Shown here in pieces: positions 50,934 through 59,000 of a stretch of DNA of 64,000 bases. Made by a program: the position numbers and the translations under genes. The stretch's first letter is position 1; each line of letters opens with the position of its first letter. This DNA is from Streptomyces sp. S4.7 (GTDB lineage: Bacteria > Actinomycetota > Actinomycetes > Streptomycetales > Streptomycetaceae), in NCBI RefSeq assembly GCF_010384365.1, contig NZ_CP048397.1:6076001-6140000 (forward strand), read 5' to 3'. Below the pieces are notes generated by a model. The model had not been told where the DNA came from, made no database searches, and saw only the letters and a program-made list of their open reading frames with translations.

Positions 50934-51595
50934 ACACCAACGACCCGGTGGCCACCTCCGCTGGACAGCAGCGTGCCCCCACCACGGCTCCTGGCGGAGC
51001 AAGCTATCGCGTACGACGGTCCTACGGCCCGACGTACGCACTTGCCCCCGCCCAGGAGGGCGGGGGAAGCCCGGCGGGTCCCCGCGCGAGGGCGCGCGGG
51101 GACCAGCCAGGCAACCGGCACCAGGGGGCGCCGGTCACCGGGGGAGAAGCAGACGACCCTGCCGACCCCGAGCAGACGAGCCCGAGCACGCCCGCCTTCC
51201 CCGACCGCACCCCGCGCCGCCGCAGCCGCAACCCGAGCGAGCGCGCCCGCAAGACGACCACCCGCCTCTCCGACACCGAGAAATCCGAGATCACCGACGC
51301 CGCCACCCAGCGCGGCGTCACCGTCGCCCGCTTCCTCGCCACCGCCGGCCTGAGCGCCGCCCGCGGACACGCCGCCGTGCACAGCAACGACCAGCTCGAC
51401 GCCGCCATCGACGAACTCGCCGCACTGCGCACCGCGCTGGCCCGGATCGGCAACAACATCAACCAGATCGCCTTCGTCCTCAACAGCGGTGGCCATCCGC
51501 GCGCCGGTGAACTCGAACACGCGCTGGGCACGCTGACCGGACTTCTCGCCCGAGTCGATGACGCAGCGAACGACCTGGTGACCAGGCGGCTGTGA
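50930..51595 (+). CDS. mobC: MobC-family mobilization (relaxosome) protein
   Basis: A 221-residue DNA-binding accessory protein. After a disordered basic N-terminus, residues 105-221 show the MobC pattern: TTRLSDTEKSEITDAATQRG with a ribbon-helix-helix-like fold, then ALRTALARIGNNINQIAFVLNSGG, the RxGxNINQIA signature. It would bend DNA at oriT and help the relaxase. GTG start in the previous stop; the stop overlaps the relaxase start (TGATG). Confidence 0.9.
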   Translation: MNTNDPVATSAGQQRAPTTAPGGASYRVRRSYGPTYALAPAQEGGGSPAGPRARARGDQPGNRHQGAPVTGGEADDPADPEQTSPSTPAFPDRTPRRRSRNPSERARKTTTRLSDTEKSEITDAATQRGVTVARFLATAGLSAARGHAAVHSNDQLDAAIDELAALRTALARIGNNINQIAFVLNSGGHPRAGELEHALGTLTGLLARVDDAANDLVTRRL

Positions 51596-53367
51596 TGGTT
51601 CCCGACATCGGACGCGGCTCCCGCACCCACGGCCTCCTCGTCTACCTGTACGGCCCCGGACGGCGCGAGGAGCACACCGACGCACACCTCGTCGGCTCCT
51701 GGGACGGCTTCGCCCCCGACCCCGGCCGCGACACCGGCCTCGACCCCGACCCGAAGGTCACCCTCGCCCGGCTCACCGCCGCCCTGGACCTGCGAGTCAA
51801 GCAGGCCGGCGACCGCGCGCCCGCCAAGCACGTCTGGCACTGCTCGGTCCGCACCGCCCCCGGGGACCGGCGGCTGGACGACGAGGAGTGGAACGCCGTC
51901 GCCCAGCGCATCGTCCACGCCACCGGCATCGCCCCGGACGGTGATCCCGACGGCTGCCGGTGGATCGCCGTCCGCCACGCGGAGGACCACATCCACATCG
52001 TCGCCACCCTCGTACGCGGCGACCTGCGCAACCCACGCCTGAACTACGACTTCAACAAGGCCCAGGCCGAATGCCGCCGCATCGAGAAGGAGATGGGCCT
52101 GCGGCGCCTGAACGCCGGCGACGGCACCGCAGCGAAGAACCCCAGCAGCGCCGAGAAGTTCAAGGCCGAGCGCACCGGCCGCCCGGAGACCTCGCGCGAG
52201 ACGCTCCGGGAGGCCGTCCGTCGAGCCGTGGCGGGAGCGGATTCGGAGGAGGAGTTCCTCACGCGGCTCCGCGCGGCGGGGGTGCGCGTGAAGCTGCGGC
52301 ACGCTCCGTCCGGTGACGCGCTCGGCTACAACGTGGCCCTGCCCGGCGACCGCAACCGCGACGGAGACCCGGTCTGGTACCCCGGCTCCAAACTGGCCCC
52401 CGACCTCTCCCTTCCGAAGATCCGCCTACGCCTCACCGACGGGGCCGCCGAGCCGAGCGCGCCCGCGGTCGCCGCTGACCGGACGAACTGGTCACCGCCC
52501 GCCCGTCAACGACGCAACGCAGTCGTCATCGCCGAGCACTCGGCCACGCTCCTGGAACGCGATGAGGACGACGAGGTCGCCGCCCAGCTCGTCGGCGTTG
52601 GAGAACTCCTCGACGCGGTGGCCCAGACCTCACCAGCCACCACCCGCGCCGAGCTGGCCGCCGCAGCTCGCGCCTTCGAGCGGGCGACCCGCAGTCATGT
52701 CCGCCCCGAACGCGCCGACACCCGGGCGCTCCGCTCAGCCGCCCGGGGCATTGTCCAGGCCGGCGGGGCGCTCGGCCGAGGCGAGGACGGCGGCACCACC
52801 GCCATGCTCGTATCCACCCTCGTCCTGGTCACCCTCGCCGCCGCCCGCTGGCACTCCGCGCGCGGACACGCCCAGCAGGCCCACGCCTCCCGCCAAGCCG
52901 CCACGCACCTGCGCACCGCCTACCGACAGGCCGCCGCCACGCCGATGCGAGTGCTGCACGACCAAGGTCGGGCCCTTCCAGAAGCTCAGCGCCGCACGCA
53001 CGAAGCCACCCTTCGCGCCGTCCTGCCAGAGAAGGTCGTACGGGCGGGGGGCATGGAAGCGAGGACCGACGCCTTGGTCGCCACCCTCGCCCAGACCGAG
53101 CGAGCGGGCCACGACTCCGAAGCCCTCCTGCGCCAGGCCATCGACATGCGCGAACTCGAAAGCGCCGATGACGTGAGCGACGTCCTGGTCTGGCGCCTGC
53201 GGCGCATCGCCCAGCTCCCGGCACACCCGGGCGAAGGCGCCCGTCGTCCGCAGGTCGCCACTCGCCAGGCCACCACGCCGAGCAGCCGCACGAGCGAAGG
53301 GAACGCGACGGCAGCCGTACCGCTCGGGACTGTTCAAGACCCCAACCGCCGCTCGCCGGGTCGCTGA
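51595..53367 (+). CDS. Relaxase/mobilization nuclease (MobA/VirD2-like)
   Basis: A 590-residue relaxase. The N-terminal catalytic domain (1-160) has VWHCSVRTAPGDRRLDDEEW and the three-histidine metal motif VRHAEDHIHIVATLVRG (H128, H132, H134); nucleophile tyrosine candidates are Y17/Y19 near the N-terminus. The middle is helical and residues about 400-425 contain one hydrophobic segment (TAMLVSTLVLVTLAAARW), unusual for relaxases and perhaps membrane-associated. With MobC it should nick oriT and lead a strand to a recipient through another element's conjugation machinery, since no TraB/FtsK pump is present here. Confidence 0.88.
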   Translation: MVPDIGRGSRTHGLLVYLYGPGRREEHTDAHLVGSWDGFAPDPGRDTGLDPDPKVTLARLTAALDLRVKQAGDRAPAKHVWHCSVRTAPGDRRLDDEEWNAVAQRIVHATGIAPDGDPDGCRWIAVRHAEDHIHIVATLVRGDLRNPRLNYDFNKAQAECRRIEKEMGLRRLNAGDGTAAKNPSSAEKFKAERTGRPETSRETLREAVRRAVAGADSEEEFLTRLRAAGVRVKLRHAPSGDALGYNVALPGDRNRDGDPVWYPGSKLAPDLSLPKIRLRLTDGAAEPSAPAVAADRTNWSPPARQRRNAVVIAEHSATLLERDEDDEVAAQLVGVGELLDAVAQTSPATTRAELAAAARAFERATRSHVRPERADTRALRSAARGIVQAGGALGRGEDGGTTAMLVSTLVLVTLAAARWHSARGHAQQAHASRQAATHLRTAYRQAAATPMRVLHDQGRALPEAQRRTHEATLRAVLPEKVVRAGGMEARTDALVATLAQTERAGHDSEALLRQAIDMRELESADDVSDVLVWRLRRIAQLPAHPGEGARRPQVATRQATTPSSRTSEGNATAAVPLGTVQDPNRRSPGR

Positions 53368-53471
53368 CCAGGTCGAACCGGTAGCCGATCACCGACCGAG
53401 CGGACGCCGCGAATGTATGGACAGCCGGTCTACCGGCTGTTACGGATGAAGACAGGACCGAAAACCGGGAG

Positions 53472-53876
53472 ATGACGCTCGTGCTCAGAACCACCACCCG
53501 CACCACGGAGTCGGCACCCGCGCTGCCCGTCCTCCCCACTGGTACCGACCCCCTGCTGCAGCTCCAGGCCGAGACCCGGCCCGCCGACGGACCCGGGGCG
53601 ATTCGCTGCGTCGGCCACTCACGCGAACTCGCTCTCAGGGGAATCCCCGTGATGTGCTCCGCCTGCCGTGCCCGACGCGACTGGCTGCTCATCAACCACG
53701 GGCGCTACGTCTGGGTCCACTGCCGGTGCGGCAACCAGCGGCTCGAGCCCGAGATCAGCCGCGCCGACTTCGACACCCTGGTCGGCGGCCCGCACGGGAC
53801 GACCTACCCAAGTGTCGAGGCGGGCTTGGCCGCGCTTGGGTTCGACGGCGTATTCGCCGGCATCTACCTGGAGTAG
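53472..53876 (+). CDS. Small zinc-ribbon protein
   Basis: A 134-residue protein starting after GGGAG. Two Cys pairs (VMCSACRARRD with C62/C65 and VHCRCGNQ with C84/C86) form a plausible zinc ribbon. The C-terminal part has ISRADFDTLVGGPHGTTYPS and a hydrophobic end. No named family. It follows the relaxase by about 100 bases in the same direction and may be an accessory of the element. Confidence 0.6.
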   Translation: MTLVLRTTTRTTESAPALPVLPTGTDPLLQLQAETRPADGPGAIRCVGHSRELALRGIPVMCSACRARRDWLLINHGRYVWVHCRCGNQRLEPEISRADFDTLVGGPHGTTYPSVEAGLAALGFDGVFAGIYLE

Positions 53877-54004
53877 CGAGCGCTGCTGCAGCGCACACAG
53901 CGGCAGGATCTGCTTGCCGCCCGCGCTGTTGAGGCGAGGTACGGCTCCACCTTTCGGGGGCGCCCCCGCATCCACGAAGCCTAAAGAGAGTGTGGCGGCT
54001 GGTG

Positions 54005-55210
54005 TCACGCGAGACGGAGGCGCTGGTCGGGGGCGTCTCGACGCAGAGGGTCGGGGGATTCGTTGATGCGCATCAGCCAGTCATAGGTGCGTACCTGGAT
54101 GTGGGAGCGTCGGGCCTGCAACTCCCGGATCTCGGAGGCTGCGTCGTCAGCGGTCTCGCGAGCCATGATGATCAAACCTGGGACTTCGGCCGTGATGCCT
54201 GGCAGGCCCAGTCCGTCGGCGTCGCGTGCGGAGCGAGCGTAGTGCAGATTGGTGGACAGCCACCTGCGCCAGTCCTCGATCTGGTCGACCGCGTGCCGCA
54301 GGGTGGCTGTCGCCCGCTTGTTGCCGGGGTTAGTCAGGCGACTGACTGGGCTCTCAAGTTCGACCAGCGTCCACCGAACTCCGAGCGAGGTCTGCCCGGC
54401 GATCATAAAGTCGGCCATGTAGTGGTTCCCGAGCTGGACCTGTGGCCGGATCCAGGTGTCGTGGGTGCCTACCACGGTACCGGCCAGCAGTGCTGGGTGC
54501 TTCTCCAAGAGCCGTTGCATCGCGGCTTCGTCGTCAGCTGTCTCCAGTGCGTCGCGCAGCGCCTCGATCGCCGCTGGGGTCGCCGGAAAGTTGATCCGCC
54601 AGCGTTCCAGCTGCGCTTCCTGGGCTCGGGTGATCCGAGCCGGGTTGCTCTGAATAGCAGCGGCGTATTCGCGGGCCAGACGGAGCTGATCGAGATAGTC
54701 ATCCTCACCGGGGCGGGTGAGGCGGGTGACCCTGTGCGGGGCAGTGCCGAGCCCGTGGCCGCCCCGGAAGTACAGTCGGCCATTGGAGCCGACTGATGAA
54801 ATCTCGCCGTGTACATCCGGCCCCTTGCGCCGGTCGCGAGCGGTGACAACGTCATCGACCGCAGGCTCCAGCCGACGTAGGGCGGCGGCGGACTCGCGGT
54901 CACGCGCGACGCGCAACCAGGCGTTGAGCACCTCTCGGCTCCCGAGTTTGTCCATGTCGGGAACTGCCAGATCGGTGCGGCGCGCGAGATCGACGAGGAC
55001 GTCGTACTCGTCGTCGCCGAAGTCCCCGGCGAGCGTCAGGTCCAGAGGCCCTCGAAGCAGGACTCGCAGCTCAGCGGCAGCGACCAGCGAGGGCGTGGCC
55101 TGACCTACGGGTAGGGCCAAGGCGCGGGCGATGTCTATTTGTTCGGCCGTTGGCGCCTTGCACTTGCGTTCGAGACTCTCGGCCACGACACGCCACCGTA
55201 GCTCTGGCAC
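54005..55210 (-). CDS. sduA: Shedu-type (DUF4263) anti-phage nuclease
   Basis: A 401-residue protein. The C-terminal domain is PD-(D/E)xK-like and matches Shedu/DUF4263: AAMQRLLEKHPALLAGTVVG, then RPQVQLGNHYMADFMIAGQT with Asp267, the core WTLVELESPVSRL (E284/E286) and HAVDQIEDWRRWL. The N-terminal half has an RRLEPAVDDVV...YFRG beta region as in regulatory parts of Shedu proteins. Single-gene Shedu systems protect against phage by nuclease action. The GTG start is preceded by GGAGG. It stands alone and opposite to the mob genes, like cargo. Confidence 0.8.
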   Translation of the reverse strand: MPELRWRVVAESLERKCKAPTAEQIDIARALALPVGQATPSLVAAAELRVLLRGPLDLTLAGDFGDDEYDVLVDLARRTDLAVPDMDKLGSREVLNAWLRVARDRESAAALRRLEPAVDDVVTARDRRKGPDVHGEISSVGSNGRLYFRGGHGLGTAPHRVTRLTRPGEDDYLDQLRLAREYAAAIQSNPARITRAQEAQLERWRINFPATPAAIEALRDALETADDEAAMQRLLEKHPALLAGTVVGTHDTWIRPQVQLGNHYMADFMIAGQTSLGVRWTLVELESPVSRLTNPGNKRATATLRHAVDQIEDWRRWLSTNLHYARSARDADGLGLPGITAEVPGLIIMARETADDAASEIRELQARRSHIQVRTYDWLMRINESPDPLRRDAPDQRLRLA

Positions 55211-55495
55211 TGACCCTCCTTTGGAACGACCAGCTCACCGTAGCCGCAAGCAGTGACGTGGTGTGGCGGTTTCTTCCGGCTGTGGTAGTGGACTGCCAGA
55301 GAGGTCAAATGTCGGATCCGTCCGCTGCATAGGCTTGAGACCGTGCTGGATGCCCTCCTCTGCGATGGCTTCACCGCTTCGGACCGACTCGTGGCGTTGC
55401 TGGCCGAGCGTCGCGGTGTCGGTCGAACGGAACGGTAGGGAGAGGATCTGCCAATCGGGCGTCGTACGCGCACCCCACGGCGACTAGGGAACCGG

Positions 55496-55732
55496 TCAGA
55501 TGGCGGGTGTGTCCTCCGGTCGGGCGGCGCGGTGCAGGTCGCTGCGAAACCCCCGGCCGACCGGACTCCAGTTATGGAATGTGGACGGCTTCCAGCGGGG
55601 ACGGTCCGGCACGCTGTCGTCGTCGGGCGAGGGCAGGCTTACCCGGCTCTTGCGGCTGCGGGTCGCGCCGACGCTGATACCCAGGTGGGCGGCGACCTCC
55701 GGGTATCCCCAGAGCCTCTGGTCGTCGGCCAT
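55496..55732 (-). CDS. Small HTH DNA-binding protein
   Basis: A 78-residue protein: RLWGYPEVAAHLGISVGATR is an AlpA/MerR-like helix-turn-helix, followed by a Pro-rich section with RPRWKPSTFHNW and a basic end. AAGGAGG precedes the start ideally. Such short HTH proteins in integrative elements act as excisionases or pocket-sized regulators. No integrase lies next to it. The 285 bases between it and the Shedu gene contain no clear gene. Confidence 0.7.
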   Translation of the reverse strand: MADDQRLWGYPEVAAHLGISVGATRSRKSRVSLPSPDDDSVPDRPRWKPSTFHNWSPVGRGFRSDLHRAARPEDTPAI

Positions 55733-55834
55733 GGTGTCCTCCTTCGTCGGGCCGAGCGTACGGAACGAACGGGTACACGCACGACGAGGCCGCCCCTGCC
55801 TGAGCGGCGTGGGGCGGCCTTCGGCGGTCCTCGG

Positions 55835-56164
55835 TCAGACTCCGGAGAGCCGGTTGGAGATGTCGAGGGCGTCGGTCGCGACAGAGAGGGCGGCGCACAG
55901 GCCGGTCACCTCGTACAGGGTCGGCCGGACTAGGCGCGGCCAGTCGTCCGGGGCGGCGGGCCATGAGCCGAGGAGCACCTCGGCCGTGGTCAGCCCCAGG
56001 TATGTCGTGACGTCCCAGCCGCTGCACGAGGCAGGCTCCCAGCGCAGTCGGATGCGCCCGAGGGGAAGTTGAGGGGTCTCGGCAGCGAGCCAGGTGATGT
56101 CGAGGGGGCCGTCGGGGCGGGCGGAGATGCGCTGGAGAAGCGCGCTGTGCACGCCGTCCGGCAT
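55835..56164 (-). CDS. Hypothetical protein of the element
   Basis: A 109-residue protein with PLDITWLAAETPQLPLGRIR, SCSGWDVTTYLGLTTAEVLL and a C-terminal helix with LCAALSVATDALDISNRLSG. No family recognised. There is no ribosome site before ATG 56164 and the open frame continues upstream (LALHDVAARP), so the true start may be earlier at a non-ATG codon. It belongs to the - strand group of small element genes. Confidence 0.55.
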   Translation of the reverse strand: MPDGVHSALLQRISARPDGPLDITWLAAETPQLPLGRIRLRWEPASCSGWDVTTYLGLTTAEVLLGSWPAAPDDWPRLVRPTLYEVTGLCAALSVATDALDISNRLSGV

Positions 56165-56252
56165 GGGGCGCGCGGCGACATCGTGCAGCGCGAGACGAGG
56201 CGCGGGGCGCGATAGGGACGAGATGGAAGCCTCCGTGGTGGTAGGGAAGCGA

Positions 56253-56465
56253 TCAAGCCCAGGTGAGGGCGTCGCGCGCCCCCACCGGGAGGTAGTCCTC
56301 CTGGCCGTCGTCCGCGATGTACGCCTTGCCGTCGCGGACGACGACTTCGGCTCCGACGAAGTGGGCGAAGGAGAAGTCGGGGTTGATGGCGAGACGGACC
56401 GGCAGGTTGGGGTCGAGTTCCTGGAGCTGGCGGAGCAGGTGGCCGACGGTCAGATACTGAGGCAA
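56253..56465 (-). CDS. Small hypothetical protein, TTG start
   Basis: A 70-residue acidic protein, MPQYLTVGHLLRQLQELDPN with LPVRLAINPDFSFAHFVGAE and VVVRDGKAYIADD. I choose TTG 56465 because GGAG lies six bases upstream and homologous-looking order begins there; the longer frame upstream is Pro/Ala-rich noise. The pattern of a short helix followed by beta strands appears in many Streptomyces element proteins of unknown role. Confidence 0.6.
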   Translation of the reverse strand: MPQYLTVGHLLRQLQELDPNLPVRLAINPDFSFAHFVGAEVVVRDGKAYIADDGQEDYLPVGARDALTWA

Positions 56466-56555
56466 GGGAAACTCCGAGAGCAGTGTGGGGGACGGGGCCG
56501 GAACGAGCGCGGTGCACGGGGCGGGCCGTCGTCGGCCCGCCCCGTGCACCGGTGG

Positions 56556-56903
56556 TCAGCGCGAGGAGTGGGTGACGAGGGCGGCGAGGAATCCGGCGAC
56601 GGCCTCGGAAGGGGTATGGACACCGAACTCCTGGACCCACACCTCGCCGTCGGCGGGCAGCACCTGGACGCGCCAGACGATCTCGCGCGCCCAGGCGGAG
56701 GGGTCTTCGGGAAGCCAGCCGACGTAGACGCCGCCTTCCGGGCTGGTCATGTGGATGTTGGCCTCCGGGGTCTCGGTGATCGCCCAGCCCAGACCGTCCA
56801 GGAGGTCGAGCACTGGAGCGGCGCAGTGGTCGGAGGAGAGCCAGTGGAGGTCTTCCACGGCGGGGCGGACGACGGCGGGCAGGAGGGTGGCAGAGGCGTT
56901 CAA
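56556..56903 (-). CDS. DUF317 domain protein (short)
   Basis: A 115-residue protein from TTG 56903: LHWLSSDHCAAPVLDLLDGL, GWAITETPEANIHMTSPEGG and VHTPSEAVAGFLAALVTHS. The last segment (xTPxExVAGFxxAL) and the SPDG-like turn mark DUF317, a Streptomyces family typical of plasmids and integrative elements with unknown function. It is a one-domain relative of the two-domain protein at 57935-58885. Confidence 0.72.
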   Translation of the reverse strand: MNASATLLPAVVRPAVEDLHWLSSDHCAAPVLDLLDGLGWAITETPEANIHMTSPEGGVYVGWLPEDPSAWAREIVWRVQVLPADGEVWVQEFGVHTPSEAVAGFLAALVTHSSR

Positions 56904-57121
56904 GGTTGGACGATCCCTTCGTTGACCTGCGGTTTTCCCGGCACCCGTACGTTGGCATGCGGCATGCCGAAGTGCGTAGTCGTTTCTCCGAGGACGCCGT
57001 CTGCCGTGGGCGAACTGGAGGCCACCAGCAACCGTCGGCGGGACGGGAATGGATCGGCGTCCGCAGTTGTCGTACGTGGGTTGCGGCGACGGACCGCACG
57101 ACGGCGAAGGGGGAGCAGGGG

Positions 57122-57385
57122 ATGGCCGAGGCGAGCAGACACTGGGACGGCGCCGGACTGGAACGCAAGATCCGCGCCGCCGGACGGCCCTGGACCGTGG
57201 GCGACATCGCGATGGTCGCGGACGGCCAGTGGGAAGTCGGCGCACAGCGCGACCCCTGGCCGGACGAGGAGACGGTGGAGCACTGGGTCGCCGAAGGCCG
57301 GCGAGTGGAGCTGACGATGGAGGAGCTGGCCCGCGCGGTGGGCCCCCGGGCCGAAGGGGACCACCGCGACGAGAATCGGAGCTAA
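57122..57385 (+). CDS. Small hypothetical protein
   Basis: An 87-residue protein on the + strand amid - strand genes: HWDGAGLERKIRAAGRPWTV, GDIAMVADGQWEVGAQRDPW and a helical end. GGGAGCAGGGG precedes the ATG. No family recognised. It is flanked by divergent DUF317 and convergent 57390-57878 genes; its reading frame is compact and free of low-complexity, so I consider it real with moderate confidence. Confidence 0.55.
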   Translation: MAEASRHWDGAGLERKIRAAGRPWTVGDIAMVADGQWEVGAQRDPWPDEETVEHWVAEGRRVELTMEELARAVGPRAEGDHRDENRS

Positions 57386-57389
57386 GCGT

Positions 57390-57878
57390 TCAACGTCGGG
57401 GCCCCGCTGTGGGGGCCGACGGCCCGACGACGGCCGTCGGAGAGGACGGATCGGGCGTGGCCCCCGGGTCATGCGGAGTCTGCCCGGAGCGGGCGACAGC
57501 GGCCTGTGCCAGCCGAACCGCCGGTGCCTCAACCTCGGGTGCGGCGGCCTCCCGAGCCTCCACCACGCGTCGGATCGCCTGGAGGTACGCACGGCTCTCC
57601 GCGTCGGCGACGCGGAGGCTGACCGCCGTTTCGGTGATCCGGTCGAGTTCGTAGAAGTCAGGCACGTACCCATGCCGGGACAGGGCGTGAAGACGGTCCT
57701 GGTGAACGGTTACCGCGTTGTCCGTAATGGCCAATGCCGTTCGGGTGTGCATGGCGCAGCGCAGGAGCGGGTCGTCGCTGGGGCGGCGGACCCCAAGAAC
57801 CTCAAGAGCTTCGATGGGCTGGCCCCAGGCGTTCTCGATCATGGCCGTGGCCTGGTCGAGCATGGTCGTGGTGAGCAC
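57390..57878 (-). CDS. Hypothetical protein (162 aa)
   Basis: Starts at GTG 57878 after CAGGAG. It has MLDQATAMIENAWGQPIEAL, then LRCAMHTRTALAITDNAVTV and DFYELDRITETAVSLRVADA, all helical, followed by an Ala/Pro tail. No family recognised; Streptomyces elements commonly encode such helical proteins before DUF317 genes. It ends only four bases from the convergent gene at 57385. Confidence 0.62.
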   Translation of the reverse strand: MLTTTMLDQATAMIENAWGQPIEALEVLGVRRPSDDPLLRCAMHTRTALAITDNAVTVHQDRLHALSRHGYVPDFYELDRITETAVSLRVADAESRAYLQAIRRVVEAREAAAPEVEAPAVRLAQAAVARSGQTPHDPGATPDPSSPTAVVGPSAPTAGPRR

Positions 57879-57934
57879 GGTGAACTCCTGTTGTGCAGGG
57901 ACGGTCGAGGGTGGAGGGCGGCTTGGGATGGGCG

Positions 57935-58885
57935 TCAGCGCCCGCGCCGTGGCACCGGCGAGCTGGCCGGCAGCCGGGCAGAGGTCGCGGGGGCGGGGTG
58001 ACCCGTCCGTTTCTGCGCCGCACCCGTGGAGCGGCTCTGGGCGGCCATCACCCGTAGGTCGGCTGCTGTGCGTGGTGCCCGCGCGGCACGGTGTACGGCC
58101 TGGGTGACCGCGGTGCGGCGTACGTCCAGCGGAGTCGGAGCGCGCGAGACCTGAGCCTCGGGGATCGGCGTGACCGAAGCGACAGGGGTCATCGTGACCA
58201 GGTGCTGCATACGCCGGTCGATTTGGTGGCGTTCGCGGACCACCGGGGTCGACTTCGCCATCACAGCGGCGGTCGCGGCGATCAAATGGGACGGGGTGCG
58301 GGCCGTGAAGGTCGCTTCGGCACGAGTGCCCCAGCCCGGTGGGCCCGCCCACAGCTCGACGGTCGTGCGGTCGGAGCCGTAGCCCCGCCGATCGATAAGG
58401 ATGCCCGCTTGGTCGTCAGGAGCGATGATCTCGACGGTGCCGAGTTCAGCACCTCCGTCAAGGGCCCAGCCGGCATCGGTCAGCGGCCGGACGGTGTCCC
58501 TCCAGGGGACGGTGGGCCCCGTCAAGAAGCGGCCGAGGGTGTCGGAAGCGATGGCTTCGTCGTAGTCCTGGACCAGTGCGGTGGTGAGGCCGGCGACCAT
58601 CTCGGCCGGGGTGACGTGGTTGAACGTTGCCGTCCAGCGAGGCGCGGAAAAGGCGTCCTCGGCTGCGCTGATCTTCCACAGCTCGAAGTCGTCGCCGAAC
58701 CAGCCGATCCGAATCCGTTGGTCGGGAGAGGTTACGAGGAGCTGGCAGGGGCCCTCATCGAGGTACTGGTGAGGCCACTGGGCGACGGGTGCGAAGCCAG
58801 CTTCGCCGGTCCCGTTGGAACCAGCCAGATACATGGGGCTGACCAGCACCTCTTGGTACTGGTATGAGTCATCAGGGGCGTGCAT
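57935..58885 (-). CDS. DUF317 domain protein (two copies)
   Basis: A 316-residue protein with two DUF317 modules. The first (about 1-115) includes SPDQRIRIGWFGDDFELWKI and HVTPAEMVAGLTTALVQDYD. The second (about 130-235) includes ADDQAGILIDRRGYG-like strands, WAGPPGWGTRAEATFTARTP and HLIAATAAVMA. A basic disordered tail follows. DUF317 proteins occur on Streptomyces conjugative plasmids; the function is unknown. It forms one transcript with the genes upstream on this strand. Confidence 0.75.
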   Translation of the reverse strand: MHAPDDSYQYQEVLVSPMYLAGSNGTGEAGFAPVAQWPHQYLDEGPCQLLVTSPDQRIRIGWFGDDFELWKISAAEDAFSAPRWTATFNHVTPAEMVAGLTTALVQDYDEAIASDTLGRFLTGPTVPWRDTVRPLTDAGWALDGGAELGTVEIIAPDDQAGILIDRRGYGSDRTTVELWAGPPGWGTRAEATFTARTPSHLIAATAAVMAKSTPVVRERHQIDRRMQHLVTMTPVASVTPIPEAQVSRAPTPLDVRRTAVTQAVHRAARAPRTAADLRVMAAQSRSTGAAQKRTGHPAPATSARLPASSPVPRRGR

Positions 58886-59000
58886 GGTCGAGTCTCCGGA
58901 AGCGAAGGAGGGGAGCGGATCCGCGTGTGCAGCGGCGGGAGTCGCTGGAGTGAACGCGTATGCCGTGGCGGCGCCGAGTGGCCTCTGGTTCTCACGCCCG

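Noticed and set aside
55340..55437. A 32-codon GTG-started frame in the gap upstream of the Shedu gene
   Set aside because: No ribosome site, no conserved feature, and it lies in a short region where random frames are expected.
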